Shown here: one piece after another, positions 10,661 to 22,633 of the stretch
How the letters are laid out: every line of letters starts with the position of its first letter
Numbering within the stretch: position 1 is the first letter of the stretch
From: Odobenus rosmarus divergens
Lineage: Eukaryota; Chordata; Mammalia; Carnivora; Odobenidae
DNA: 64,000 bases
Direction of reading: 5' to 3'
Assembly: GCF_000321225.1 (NCBI RefSeq)
Contig: NW_004450566.1
Span: 425,797-489,796 of the forward strand
Made by a program: the position numbers and the translations under genes
Notes under the pieces: generated by a model
Seen by the model: the letters and a program-made list of their open reading frames with translations, nothing else
Databases searched by the model: none
What the model was told of the DNA's origin: nothing

Positions 10661-10790
10661 TCTGACCCTTGGTCATATTGCTTGCAAACAATTTGACCTT
10701 TCTGAGCTCATTTTCCTCCTTCACAAATGTGTGTAAGAATTCCTATCTTACAGATTTTAAGGTTACAATTAGATTATCGTATAAACATAA
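10661..10790 (-). repeat. MIR SINE fragment (antisense)
   Basis: CTTGGTCATATTGCTTGCAAACAATTTGACCTTTCTGAGCTCATTTTCCTCCTTCACAAATGTG is a diverged reverse complement of the MIR core. Confidence 0.6.
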
Positions 10791-11164
10791 TTGTTTGAAA
10801 TGAAGTAAACAATAAATTCTTATCACTAATGTAAATCTTGATTAGAGTTTCAGACTAACCTGAAAATGTCTGCTAAAGCCACTACCCAAATGAAATGCAT
10901 TACTGATTATATTATTAACACAAATAGTATTTCAAGTATGTGGTCCCTTACCTGAAAACTTTGGCCCTGATGTTTCCAGAATTAAGAGCTTTTTTGGATT
11001 TTAGATATATATACATAAAACATATATTGCATTACACCTGGGATATGTGAGGCAGGGCCACACTATTGAATATATTACTATTTTCCTAGCAAAACCTGTG
11101 GAGTCAATATGTATGATAAGTAAAGACCATACATAGCCTCATGTTAATCCAGGTCAGTTTTCAA

Positions 11165-11960
11165 AAAAAATAAATTTCTATATTTTGGAACAGTTTTAGA
11201 TTTACAGAAAGATTGCAAAGATAGTACAGAGTTCCCCTATGTTCTGTAGCCAGTTTCCCATATTGTTATCATCTTACCTTACTCTGGCATGTTTGTCAAT
11301 TCATAATAATGTACCATTACGATTATTATTAACACTATTATTATTATACGTTATTATTAACTCAAGTTCATACTTTATTCATATTTTCTTAATTTTTACC
11401 TAATGTTCTTTTTCTGTTCCTGGATTCCATTTAGGCCATTCCATTACGTTTAGCTGTTATATCTTCACTAGCTCTTGCTGGCTGTGATAGTTTCTCAGAC
11501 TTTTCTTGTTTTTGATGGCCTTGACAGTTTGAGGAGTACTGCTTAAGTATTTTGTAGACTGCACTTCAATTGGGATTGTCTGTTGGTTGAAGATGAGACT
11601 GGGGTTATGGGTTTCAGGGAGAAAGACCACAGAAATAGAGTGCCATTCTCATCGCATCTGAAGGGTACATACTATTAACAGGACTTATCACTGTTAATGT
11701 TGACCTTGATCACCTGCCTGTGGTAGTGTTTGTTAGATTTCCCACTATAAAGTTACACTTTTTTCTTCCCTTTTCATTCTGTACTTTCTGGAAGAAAGTC
11801 AGTATGCATGACCCATAGCTAAGGAGTGGGGAATTATGCTCCTCTCATAGAGGGGTAGAGCATCAAAATTATTGAGAATTCTTCCACAATGGGAGAGTGA
11901 ACTCTTCTCCCCCATGGTCAGATTTTGCTGCCAAATGGGTTAAAGCATTTTTAAATTTTC
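11165..11960 (-). mobile_element. Old L1 (L1M-type) 3' region, antisense
   Basis: GAACAGTTTTAGATTTACAGAAAGATTGCAAAGATAGTACAGAGTTCCCCTAT, then GACCTTGACAGTTTGAGGAGTACTG and GTTAATGTTGACCTTGATCACCTG...CACTATAAAGTTACACTTTTT, is the conserved order of segments seen in antisense L1M 3' regions. No open frame survives. Confidence 0.75.
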
Positions 11961-14089
11961 TTTTAAATTTTTAGTGTTGTGGATAAGGGATTATGGACCA
12001 GAACCACATTATATCTAAATATAATGTCTTACAACATTCTTCTACCCATTATACCTCTTTGGTGACAGAAGAGCCTGAGTGATGTTTCCTTATAAGAAAG
12101 AATGAGAGAAACTAATAGGAAGAGATAACGGTGGCCTGTCTCCCAGAGCCATGGATAGTCTCCACCTATCCCACATGATTGGCTGTACAGTTTTAAACAA
12201 GAAGTATGTTTGGTTGTTTCCATACCTTCATAACAAATTCAACTTGAAGGGAAATAATGGGAAATATGGTGATGACCAAGTTAAAAGTATAAGTTTTAAA
12301 AAATAAGACCAATTTTCCTTTTCATGTATTTGTCAGACCTTTTTTAACATGAATTTTCATAGAAACTCTTGAATTGGGATTATTCAGGGCTGAGAGAGAT
12401 GTGTATAGAAGGAAATGTAGGTGGGTCTTGCCTTGGGCATACTGTGTCACTTCCCACAATCAGTGAGGGACCCGCTTCACTCTCCTACATTCCCACCTCC
12501 CTATTAAATGACCCATACTTGCCCCCGGGCAGGTTTCCATACCTCACAGTCTCAGGCCACATTCCCTTTCTCCTCAACTCTTCTCTCCCACCTTCCCTCT
12601 CACCTGGGTAAGACCCTTTTAGGAATTTTATTGTTCACACCTAAGTCCCCTGTGGTCTCTGTATGGCTTTAGAAACTTCTACTCAGGAGCAATATTCAGA
12701 ATACCTGACAATCTATGATGTAGAGCTGCGTCTGGGCCTTGTGCCAGGCACTACTCCTTTGGGTACAGAGGGTCCAATGGGAGAGAAGTTACTGAAGGAT
12801 GTGTGAGGGGATATGGAATGGCTGAGAGTAGCAACTATTTATCAACCTAAAGAGGACTCTTTTCACATATGAACATACAGGGAAAGTAAATCTTATTAAA
12901 TATATTTTGTATCATATAGGTCATTGGAGCCTTCCAGAATTAAGCCCTAGCCTCCACTTACTGATTACTGACATATTGCTTATATACTTTCAGGGTTGAC
13001 TTTCCAACTTGTGGAATGGCTCAATGAAGCTCCAAAAAGGCATCCATTTATTTAGGGCAACCGTGTGACCAAATATTGACATGTTGCTGTTCAACTAAAG
13101 CCTAGTAGCCTATGTCATTATGGTCTTAGGGCTAACTCACAAGATGATATGAGCCCTGTACAACAAAAATTGTTAAAAATAGCTGACAGGAATGTATCTG
13201 TAGTGAATCTTTTCCTACTTTGACCTTCAAAGTAACACAGGTCAGGGATTTTCTCTTCTATTGATTTCACTTGATCTCTCTCTAGCCTATGAATCCATTG
13301 CCTATAATCATGTTCATTTCTTTAGCATACTGTCTCTTCCACCTAATTTAGAGAAATGTGTGGATGTCTTGAAAATGGTATAAACTTCTGAAGAAGAAAA
13401 AGGTACATGTAATTTGGATGATGAATAGTCTTCAAATAACTCTCTGAATTTAAGCTCCAGTTAGGGAGAAATAATTAAGCATGCTGGCATTGAAGAAATA
13501 CAGTATTTTAAACCACTCTCTGATCTTCGTTGTGTCTTTTTCTCAAAGTCCAAAAATTAAACATAATGATGGACTAGATAAAGAAGAAGCTTATTATTCA
13601 CCATCTAGTTATGCTACTTAATGAATTGACTGGAATTTCTCAGAGACCTTCTTTTCAAGGCTTCCCAACCCCGGGGGTGGGGCAAAATCCCCTCAAACCT
13701 AGTTTCTGTGGTATCTTTAAACTGCATGTCACTGGGTTGATTGCCTACATACAGCAAAGGCCTCTAAACTTTTTGTTGTTATTAAAACTCCTCCATCCAT
13801 AAAAATTATGTGAATACCCTAAGTCTTTTAATACATTTTATGCATTTACTACTAAAATAATATATGTGTTATAAAACTGTTTATGCAGGTCCTTTGGAAG
13901 ATTTTTATGTACTGCCTTGTGAAAAATCTTCTATTGTATCTTGAATTGTTTTTTAGTTAATTGTGATTTATATTTTCATTGGTTTATATATATATATTTT
14001 TCCCCTGAATAGATTTAAAAAAAACTGTTAAGGTAAAAAATTAAAACAAATTATTCTCTACTTAGAACATTTTGTTTAACTGTTCCTTG
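11961..14089. other. No recognisable gene
   Basis: Unique sequence. Donor-like GGTAAG at 12606 ends an 80-codon open frame, but no acceptor or protein similarity supports an exon. A short (TA)n run lies near 13988. Confidence 0.4.
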
Positions 14090-14225
14090 GACCAGGAAGA
14101 CCTATCTGGTTTTGCCCTGTGTGATCAGCATCAAGCCACTTAACTTCCACGGGTCCTGATTATCTCATCTGTAAAGGAAGGGCTTGGACTAGATGATTTC
14201 TAAGATTGCTCCAGCTTTATAATTT
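14090..14225 (-). repeat. MIR SINE fragment (antisense)
   Basis: CATCAAGCCACTTAACTTCCACGGGTCCTGATTATCTCATCTGTAAAGGAAGGGCTTGGACTAGATGATTTCTAAG has the usual order of an antisense MIR (loss of CTGTGTGACCTTGG, retention of CACTTAAC and CATCTGTAAA). Confidence 0.8.
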
Positions 14226-15730
14226 GGATGACAGGATTTGATTTGGCAAATCTCCCAGAAGGACATTCTGTGAGTTTGAGAAGGCTGTCCTAATTTGACC
14301 ATGGATATTATGAATTTGGAAAAGCCTCTTTTAGAAACCTCCCCAAAGACAAGAGGATACTTAACTGGCTCTAGAGGCTTGGTGTCCTAAGCCATCTTTC
14401 TGTTACACTGCTCAGACAGCAGGTTGGGGATGCCACATGGATGCCACACTCACAGTATCACAGCAGCAGGGAATCATGGGAATCATGAAACTGCCAGCAA
14501 AAACTTTGTTCATAAAGAGAACTTTAGCTGAGAGCTGAGTTCAATCATTTTTAGCCCAACATGCCAGCAGTTGGCCTTCTCACTCTTCTTGGTTGAGTTA
14601 TGTTAACGGTCTTTATTTTCTGAGGCTTTGTGTGCTAGCCATGTTGTTTAGAGAAATAGATGCGTGAAAAATACAAATCAAAATGTCGTATCCTGTAAAC
14701 ATAACATAAGCTGATTATTTTAAATGTTTTCTTTACTCAAGCAGGTGGATTTAGGGCATGACGATAATAATAAACATTCATCTGAAGAACAGATTTTGAT
14801 CAAGGAAGTCTCCAATTGGTTCCATATATAATCTTTACTCTGTTGGTTTTCCCAGGGCAAAAACTGCACAAAAGAAACAAACCACGGCTCTTGAAATATA
14901 ACACCAGTGGAAAAAAACAAACAAAAAACAAATAAAACCTCAAGACAAAAACTAGCTAACAATGCAAACTAAAACTTAAATAAGATGTTACCACACCTCT
15001 GCAGCTACCCATATCCAGTGTGTATCCTGGAAAGACTTATGACTAACCAAAGAGAGGAGAGACCATGAAAAGAGTCAGTCATGGATTTTTAATTTGTAAG
15101 CACACACTGATCCAGGGAAGACTTACAGCAAATTTTATTTCAGTGCCTTTTATTGTTTTTATCATACAATCTGTGCCTGTCAGCAACAGCTTTTGATTGC
15201 TTCTTTTGCCAGTCTGAAATGCTAGGAGGATCCCTGTTTAACCAGTTTTTAATAATTGTATTTCTATGCCACCCTCACCATCATTTCATTTGCTTTCAGG
15301 ACCAGAAATCTTTACTCACATTATGTTTAAGGATCTATTATAATAGGATTAATGGGGGTGGGCAGTAATTATACAGGAAATGAAAAATCAAGAATTTTAT
15401 GTTTCTGTCCCAGGTAAGGACCATAAATTATAGTTCTGCCAGAGCGGCCCTCTCTCCCCTGGGGTTACTGTTATGAGAACACTGGTGATAGCACATTTGA
15501 CAGTTTATGTAAAAGATGCTTTATATTTGTCATATGAATGTGCAATAAGCATCGACATCTAATATGTAAGCAGAAGTAGATGTTGCAGTTAATCACAAGG
15601 CAAGATTTCCTATGAAAATCTGATAAATGTGTATTTCATGAAAATGATTGTCAGCACTGCTTTAAGTAGATAATGCTGCCCTTAGTGAGGAGAATGTAGA
15701 ATAAATGCCAGTTGTTTTTATTTCATACCT
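14226..15730. other. No recognisable gene or repeat
   Basis: About 1.5 kb free of identified transposons, one of the longer such stretches in the window. Open frames at 14720-14962 (minus) and 15153-15368 (plus) lack any similarity I recognise. Confidence 0.35.
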
Positions 15731-15734
15731 CAAT

Positions 15735-15840
15735 CTGTGTGTTGAAAGTTAGGTTAATTACCCTGATTACATGATTAATGCTTAATTTGATTTAGTAACA
15801 CTAATAATTTTGCATTTTGTGACCCTGAGTTGTTCAAGCC
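15735..15840. promoter_or_regulatory. Candidate conserved non-coding element (homeodomain motif cluster)
   Basis: Within about 80 bp there are four to five TAAT/ATTA cores (GGTTAATTA, GATTAATG, CTTAATTT, CTAATAATTT) followed by an octamer-like TTTTGCAT. The segment lies in repeat-free sequence. Motif content is seen directly; conservation and enhancer function are inferred and untested. Confidence 0.3.
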
Positions 15841-16218
15841 AACTGTTTTGCTTGCCAGGTGTGTTCAAACTGGCAAAAGTCTAGGAGCCAGCTGAAGTCT
15901 AAGTTCCTTTAAACTTAAAAAGAAAAAAAATTAAATCAGGAGATTCCACTGTGGTGAATATACTGTCATTTTCTAAAAATGCTAATGAAATCTGCAAGGA
16001 GTGTTCAGGGCTAAACAGCAGAGAGGATGTGGACCATGCTTATTCTTTACAGTCTTGGTACTTGGGAGACCCTGGGGGTCAGCACATAACTCTCTCCCTA
16101 CCTGGGAGGGCCAGTGTAGGAGGGGCTAACCTCCCCTGTGGTGAGGGTAGGTGGCTTTCTTCTTTTTATGGCTTTCTTTATAATGCTAATTTCCTTCTAT
16201 TAATTTGTCCTTTGTAAA

Positions 16219-16430
16219 CTTTTTTTAAAAAGATTTTATTTATTTTTAGAGAGAGAGAGAGTGCAAGAGTGGGGGGAGGGGCAGCGGGAGGGGGAGAGAG
16301 AGAGAATCTTGAGCGGACTCCATGCTGAGCAAGGAGTCCCACGCAGGGCTCCATCCCACAACTCTGAGATCATGACTGAGCCAAAATCAGGAGTTGGATG
16401 CTCAACTGACTGAGCCACCCAGGCACCCCT
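16219..16430 (-). mobile_element. SINEC, older subfamily (antisense)
   Basis: The reverse-complement tail AAAGATTTTATTTATTTTT comes first, then an AG-rich middle, then TGACTGAGCCAAAATCAGGAGTTGGATGCTCAACTGACTGAGCCACCCAGGCACCCC. The diagnostic CAACTCCTGATTTTGG variant places it with the older SINEC copies. No clean target duplication was found. Confidence 0.92.
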
Positions 16431-16462
16431 GTACTTATTAAACTTTTATCTATCAGTTGCTT

Positions 16463-16505
16463 GATAGATGGATAGATAAATAGATGTGTGTGTGTGTGTG
16501 TGTGT
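16463..16505. repeat. (GATA)n/(TG)n microsatellite
   Basis: GATAGATGGATAGATAAATAGA passes into ten TG units ending at 16505. Confidence 0.9.
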
Positions 16506-16985
16506 AATGTACTCATTTGATAAAATATATTGAGTACATTTATATACACAGTATGTAGAAGATAGAAAAATAAATATCAGTCCTTTGCTCACAGACATGT
16601 GTGGGAGATGAGACATAGTCACATATAAATATAATATAAGGTAGAGAATATCAAAAGGACAGAGCTGAAATACTCTTTCCTATATTGGTTAAAACAAAGC
16701 TACATTCAGGATGCAAGTTCATTTTGGCTCCAGTCTGGATAATTGGTCTGGCTAGTCCATCATCTAGCAGAATTTGAAACAATAGAATCCATGAGGAGTA
16801 AAATTTGCTGGAGGAGGCATTGCAAGGTAAGATTAGGAAGTTGATGGACCTACTGAGATCTGCTTTGTTCTGTGCAATGGGGACACAGAAGGGAACAGAA
16901 GGAAATGGTCTCTGACAGTCTGCAAGTTGTTTTAAGGAAGGGCACCATCAACCAGAAAGCAGAAAGAGGGTGTGCAGAGAAAATA

Positions 16986-17106
16986 GAAAGAAAAAGAAAG
17001 AAAGAAAGAGAGAGGGAGGGAGGGAGGGAGGAAGGAAGGAAGGAAGGAAGGAAGGAAGGAAGGAAAGAAGGAAGGAAGGAAGGAAAGGAAGGAAGGAAGG
17101 AAAGAA
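16986..17106. repeat. (GAAA)n-(GGGA)n-(GGAA)n compound microsatellite
   Basis: A purine-only tract of about 120 bp. GAAA units give way to GGGA, then GGAA/GAAG units with scattered AAAGAAGG interruptions. It produces a spurious open frame with EGRK repeats. Confidence 0.95.
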
Positions 17107-17693
17107 ACTATTCCTGGTTATCATCATGCCTTGGGTTGGCCAATAATGTGAACAAATGCCATAAGCCTAGATCTGATATTTTCCATTTTTCTTTCTCTTT
17201 TTGCACTGAGTCTGTCAGTTAGGCAGAAGCACCAGGTATTGTCTAGCAAATAGATCCTGGAATGGTCCTGGACTGGCATGAGGAAGGCTGATGGAGCCTT
17301 GGTAGTGGCTGGAACATGAAAATTGGGATTTCTGGGAAGAGATGTAGAGGTGGTTCTGTACTGAAGTCGCTTTCATTTAGGGGTTATAAATATTTTGATT
17401 TTGAGAGGATTGGAAGCGGTTGAAGAGAAAGGGAGGACTATGAGAGGGCTCAGGCAAGTGGGTGATAGGAGAGGATAAACTGCTAGTGGAAGTCTTGACA
17501 ACTCATCAGATTCCTCAGTCTTTTTTCCTCCAGCTAAAGAGACATTGTCTTTGGGTTGGTGGTAAGGGAAGACAAATGAAATGGAGAAGGAGGATAGAGC
17601 AGAAACCTGAGCCACAGCTGGGCTGAGTGCCCTGTTCCCTGGGGAAGTTGTGTGTGTGTCGGGGGTGGGGGGGTGGGTAGAGCTGGACTATTA
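17107..17693. other. No recognisable feature
   Basis: Unique sequence with a G-rich tract GGGGGTGGGGGGGTGGG near 17660. Confidence 0.4.
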
Positions 17694-17707
17694 AGAATAT
17701 TAAAGAG

Positions 17708-17909
17708 GGGCACCTGGGTGGCTCAGTCGGTTAAGCGTCTGCCTTTGGCTCAGGTCATGATCCCAGGGTCCTGGGATTGAGCCCTGCATTGAGCCCCACA
17801 TCGGGCTCCCTGCTCAGTGGGGAGCCTGCTTCTCCGTCTCCCTCTGCTGCTCTCACTCCTTGGGACCTCTCTCTGTCTGTCTGTCAAATAAATAAATAAA
17901 ATCTTTAAA
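17708..17909 (+). mobile_element. SINEC (CAN-SINE)
   Basis: Full-length head, TC-rich middle and AATAAATAAATAAAATCTTTAAA tail. Target duplication AGAATATTAAAGAG (17694-17707) and AGAATGTTAAAGAG (17910-17923) with one mismatch. It contains a local duplication of the GAGCCC-GCAT segment (GAGCCCTGCATTGAGCCCCACATCGGGC). Confidence 0.96.
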
Positions 17910-18015
17910 AGAATGTTAAAGAGTTACATAATGTAAGAATCAATTGTATGGGTTGTTTCCATTTATGCCTCAAGTCTGCCCTCCAGTCTTGCTTCCCTCC
18001 CTTCCTTCCATCCCT

Positions 18016-19287
18016 TTTCTTTTTCTTTTTAGATTTTATTTAAATTCAAGTTAGTTAACTTGAATGTAGTGTAGTATTGGTTTCAGAGATAGAATTTAGT
18101 GATTCAACATTTTCATGTAACACCCAGGGCTCATTATATCAAGTGCCCTCCTTAATACCCTCACCCAGTTATCCCATTCCCCACCCACCTTCCCTCTAGC
18201 AACCTTCAGTTTATTCCCTGTAATTAAGAGTCTCTTATGGTTTGTCTCCCTCTCTGTTTTTATCTTTTTTTTTCTTCTCTCTCCCTATGTTCATCTGTTT
18301 TGTTTCTTGAATTCCACATATCAGTGAAATCATATGGTATTTGTTTTTTTCTGACTGACTTATTTCGCTTAGCATAATACACTCTAGTTCCATCCACATT
18401 ATTGCAAATGTCAAGATTTCATTCTTTTGATGGCTGCATAATATTCCATTGTGTATATGTATATGTACACCACATCTTCTTTATCAATTAATCTGTTGAT
18501 GGACATCTGGTCTCCTTCCATGGTTTGGTTATTGTTGACATTGCCGCTATAAGCTCTGGGGTGCCTATGTCCCTTAGAATCACTATGTTTGCGTCCTTTA
18601 GATAAATACCTAGTAGTGCAATTGCTAGGTTGTAGGATAGTTCTATTTTTAACTTTTTGAGGAACCTCCATACTGTTTTCCAGAGTGGCTGTACCAGTTT
18701 TCATTCCCACCAGTGTAAGAGAGTTCCCCTTTCTCTGCATCCTCCCCAACTTCTGTCGTTTCCTGACTTGTTAATTTTAGCCATTCTGACTGGTGTGAGG
18801 TGGTATCTCATTGTGGTTTTGATTTGGATTTCCCCAATGATGAGTGATGTTGAGCACTTTTTCATGTGTCTGTTAACCATTTGTATGTCTTCTTTGGAGA
18901 AATGTCTCTTCATGCCTTCTGCCCACTTCTTAACTGGATTTTTTATTTTTGGGGTGTTAAGTTTGATAAGTTCTCTATAGATTTTGGATACTAGCCCTTT
19001 GTCTGATATGTCATTTGCAAATATCTTTTCCCATTCCATGAGTTGCCTTTTAGCTTTGTTCATTGTTTCCTTTGCTGTGCAGAAGTTTTTATCTTGATGA
19101 AGTCCCAATAGTTCATTTTTGCTTTTGTTTCCCTTGCCTCTGGCAATGTGTCTAGTAAGAAATTGCTGTGGCTGAGGTCAAAAAGGTTGCTGTCTCTGTT
19201 CTCCTCTAGGATTTTGATGGAATCCTGTCTCACATTTAGGTTTTTCATCCATTTTGAGTCCATTTTTGTTTATGGTGTAAGGAAATT
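18016..19287 (-). mobile_element. Carnivore L1, 5'-truncated 3' part with ORF2 C-terminal remnant
   Basis: Antisense L1 starting with a T-rich tail and the 3' UTR (TTTAAATTCAAGTTAGTTAAC), followed on the minus strand by the ORF2 C-terminal region. Minus-strand frames at 19263-19060, 19108-18701 and 18749-18411 give recognisable ORF2 pieces (for example [19 protein letters not shown], and a degenerate version of the C-terminal MEYYAAIKRMKS). Frame changes and stops break it into three overlapping pieces, so it cannot encode ORF2. The 5' truncation is at about 19285. The reverse transcriptase domain is missing. Confidence 0.93.
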
Positions 19288-19644
19288 TCCATAATTTAAT
19301 TTTTAATAATGGCAGTGTTTCACAAATGATTTGAAAAATTCCTGAAAATTTAACAGTCAGCTCTCTTGTGCCAGAATGAGTCTGCTTTAGCACAGCAGTG
19401 CATCTGCCCATCCCTACAGCAGTGTGTCCTCTAGGTCATGTCCCGATTTCTGTGTCCTAGGCAGCTTCCTACTTTGACAGGCTAACCAGGGGCCACCAAA
19501 GCAAATGACTTAATGTTCCATATAGATATCTTCTCTTAGAAGGGAAAGCTTCTGAGTTGTATTTTAAAATAATTGAATTTATTTTGAAAAAGCTTAGAGA
19601 AAAAGTTTGTTGAGTATTTAAATCAAGGTAGCTTAACTGAAGAG

Positions 19645-19853
19645 GGGCACATTGGTGGCTCAGTCATGTAAGTGTCCAACTCTTGGTTTTCGGCTCAGGT
19701 CATGACCTCAGAGTCCTGAGATCAAGCCCTGCGTTAGACTCCCCGCTCAGTAGGGAGTCTGCTTCCCCTCTCTCTCTCTTTCCCTCTGCCCCTCGCCCCC
19801 CCACTCATGCATATTCTCTTTCTAAAATAAAGAAATAAATCTTAAAAAAATGA
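19645..19853 (+). mobile_element. SINEC, older subfamily
   Basis: Head with the CCAACTCTTGGTTTTCGGCTCAGG variant and tail AAATAAAGAAATAAATCTTAAAAAAA. Target duplication TAGCTTAACTGAAGAG (19629-19644) and TAGCTTAATTGAAGAG (19854-19869). Confidence 0.95.
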
Positions 19854-19869
19854 TAGCTTAATTGAAGAG

Positions 19870-21136
19870 TAGCATTGGAAATCATGGGGTTGATTTGAAC
19901 AGTGTAGACAAGAGCTAGATCATGCAAGGCCCAAATTTCTTATCCTCATTCATGAATTCAGATTCCTAGGAAATTAATAGACATAATTAGAGGTTTTGTA
20001 TTTGTAGTCTAGACCACTGAGATTATTGAACATAATATTCTAGATCATTCATTAGTGATCCCAAATGCACTTGGTTTGTAGTAATCCAGTGTGTCTAAAG
20101 TATGAATTCCAAACACGAAGCTGGGGTGTAGGAGCAAGTCTCATAGCAAGTGAATGAGTACCACCACCAATCTAGTGCCCTTCCATCTCAGTTTATAGGG
20201 TTTTATGCTTGTGAAGTGATGAACATCTTTCTGCAAGAAGAAGGCCAACTAGCTACCTCCAGTGATGGATGTGTAAGAAAAAGTTCTAGGGCTAAAAAAG
20301 AAATGGACTTTGTGCATGTCTTAAATATTTCAGAATAAATTAAGAAACACAGAGAGAATAATAATTCAGTCAGATATTTTCATCTGTTTAAGGTGCAAAT
20401 AACAAATCTCTTTTTAGTTAGTTTAAGCAGAAGAGGAATTTATTAGAGGATATCGTGTGGTTCATAGATTCTCTGGAAGAGCCAAAGAATCAGACTTAGA
20501 GGCCATGCATTCAGGAACAATGCCTAAAGAACACTACAGATTTTTCCAGCAAAAGCCACACTACCATCATTGCTGGACACAGACACCATAACTTCCATTG
20601 CTGATTCTGGTTAGTGGATGCCAGAATTTCTACCATGGCTGCCCCCAAACCTGGGCACCTATCCAACTACATTAACCAGAAAATGAATTTTTAGATGGTT
20701 TCTGCTTATGAATTCACAGTGTTCTCTTAAGAATCCAAGTTGCATATGGATGTTTCTTATTGGTAGTAGTAGTGATATAGACAGCTAGTGTCTGGGAAAG
20801 TGAGATTCTGGCTTCCACTTTGTGGAAGTATGACAAAAAAGCTTGAGATTCCTCATATTTAGGAAAATGTCCAAAAGATTCAGGGTGGTTACAAAGAGTG
20901 ACAAAGGTCTACTGCACCAGAACTGATAAGACTGAGGTGTTAAACTGGATATAATGCAGTACCTAAAATGGTAGAAATTCTGTGTTATATTATTTGCAGT
21001 TGTGAGATTTAAAAAGGGTCTGGGATATTAGTCTGCATGAATGTCAAATGTGTTCTGTACTATGACCTACAACTTGCACAATTTGTAAAAAAGTACAAGA
21101 AGAATTATCACTGGAATAATGGTATTGTTAAGGAAT
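19870..21136. other. No gene recognised; possible unidentified old repeat at 20390-20690
   Basis: AGGTGCAAATAACAAATCTC followed by AAGAGGAATTTATTAGAGGATAT and CTGGAAGAGCCAAAGAATCAGACTTAGAGGCC has the look of a degenerate interspersed repeat, but I could not name the family. The rest appears unique. Confidence 0.3.
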
Positions 21137-21258
21137 TTTTTAAAGTTTGTTATTATTATTATTTTTTTAGTAATCTCTACACTTAACATGGGGCTTGAAC
21201 TCACAACCCCTGAGATCAAGAGTCTCATGCTCTTCTGACTAAGCCAGCCAGGCACCCC
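21137..21258 (-). mobile_element. SINEC, old and shortened (antisense)
   Basis: TAGTAATCTCTACACTTAACATGGGGCTTGAACTCACAACCCCTGAGATCAAGAGTCTCATGCTCTTCTGACTAAGCCAGCCAGGCACCCC is the reverse complement of an old tRNA-head SINE. The TC-rich middle is absent and the copy is more diverged than its neighbours. Confidence 0.85.
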
Positions 21259-21519
21259 AAGATTGCTTTTTAAACTGCTTTATTAATTTCATATTATGAA
21301 AAGAATAGTTTCTCTTAAAACTGGATGAAATTGCCCTACTGGACAGGAAGTTTTACCCTGAGACAGAACAATATTTAATTGCAAACTGGTAAGTTTGTAC
21401 TGGTACATGTAAATTTTTGGTGAAATGCAAGGGGTTTTCTTTTTTCTGAGCAACCAGTGCCACCGAAACCATCCTACTAGCCAATATGGTAATTGCTTTT
21501 CTTCTGAGGTTCTTTGTTG

Positions 21520-21840
21520 CACATTCATTAAAAAAAATTTTTTATTGAACATCTGCTAGAATGCCAAGCACTCATCTAGTTTCTAGGAATAAAAAGCACT
21601 GAACAAGACACACAAGGTCCCTGTTTTCATGGACTATCATTTAGAGGGGAGAACTGAAAATAAACTGGTAAACACAGAAATGATTAAGACAATATCAAAG
21701 AGAGAGACTTGCAAGGAAGGTGATAAGCAGGGCAATGGGTTAGAAAATGACCAGGGTAGCTTTCCATGGGATAGTCAGTGATGTCCCCTCTGAGGAAGTG
21801 ACATTTTGCTGAGACTTAAATAGCAAGAAGCAACTATCTA
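21520..21840 (-). repeat. L2-associated old repeat (antisense)
   Basis: CACATTCATTAAAAAAAATTTTTTATTGAACATCTGCTAGAATGCCAAGCACT then GAACAAGACACACAAGGTCCCTG, AATAAACTGGTAAACA and CCCTCTGAGGAAGTGACATTTTGCTGAGACTTAAATAGCAAGAAG follows the order of the common ancient repeat of this type. Confidence 0.65.
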
Positions 21841-22229
21841 TGGAACAATCTATTAGCTTTCGCACAGATGCTGCTTATTTATGTTTTAATCATTAGTCTG
21901 GAGTGATGCTTCCACTCAGTAGTTTTAGAGATGTGATGGTGTTCTCACACTGTTGTGACTTTATTCCAGTGTATCCTGATTATTTTTTAAAAATATGTTT
22001 ATGCCAGTTCTAAGAGGATAATGTTAATTTCTTTATGAGCTCCTCTGAAGCCTAAATACTGATGGGTAATTTCACAAAGATCATTATGCCACTAGTTATG
22101 TCACTGCTGTATAGCAATGACCGTCCATACGGTAAGTGCTACTGAGGAAATCACAGGGTACTAAAAGCCTATCTAGCTCTGTTTTGGAGACCAGTCTCTG
22201 AAATAAGAGACTGAAGAACGAAGAGAAGT

Positions 22230-22632
22230 TTCCCAGAGAAGGGAGAAAGGGAGTAGGAAAGAAAAATCTTCTAAATGGAGGAACATGTGCAAAGGCCTCC
22301 AGGGAGACAGAACATGGTACATTTAAGAAACTGCATACAATCTGCATTTGACTGAATTATATAGCACAAGAAGTAAAGTGATAAGAGAGAGGATGCCAGC
22401 AGAATGAGCAGAAGCCAATAACAGAGGGAATGATAAGACTTATTAAAGAGGTAGGACTTTAGGCTGAAGAATAGGACACTATTCACTCATTCAACACATT
22501 TTTATTAAGTGCCTCCCATGCACCATGCACTGTTTCAGGCCCTGGGAATACGTCAGTGAAGAAAGAAATCCCTTCCCTCATTCAGTGTATATTCTAGAGG
22601 TAGAGGAAGGTAGATAATAAATATAAGAAATT
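22230..22632 (-). repeat. L2-associated old repeats (antisense), two pieces
   Basis: 22235-22330 has ACATGTGCAAAGGCCTCCAGGGAGACAGAACATGG. 22475-22632 restarts the family with CACTCATTCAACACATTTTTATTAAGTGCCTCCCATGCACCATGCACTG and TTCAGTGTATATTCTAGAGG. The second piece is interrupted by the L1 at 22634. Confidence 0.6.
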
Positions 22633-22633
22633 C

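Noticed and set aside
12369..12611. Possible exon ending at CTGGGTAAG
   Set aside because: A donor-like site alone, with no acceptor, no homology and a composition like the surroundings.
16872..17222. 116-codon open frame with EGRKEGRK repeats
   Set aside because: It is produced by the purine microsatellite at 16986-17106 and has no similarity on either side.
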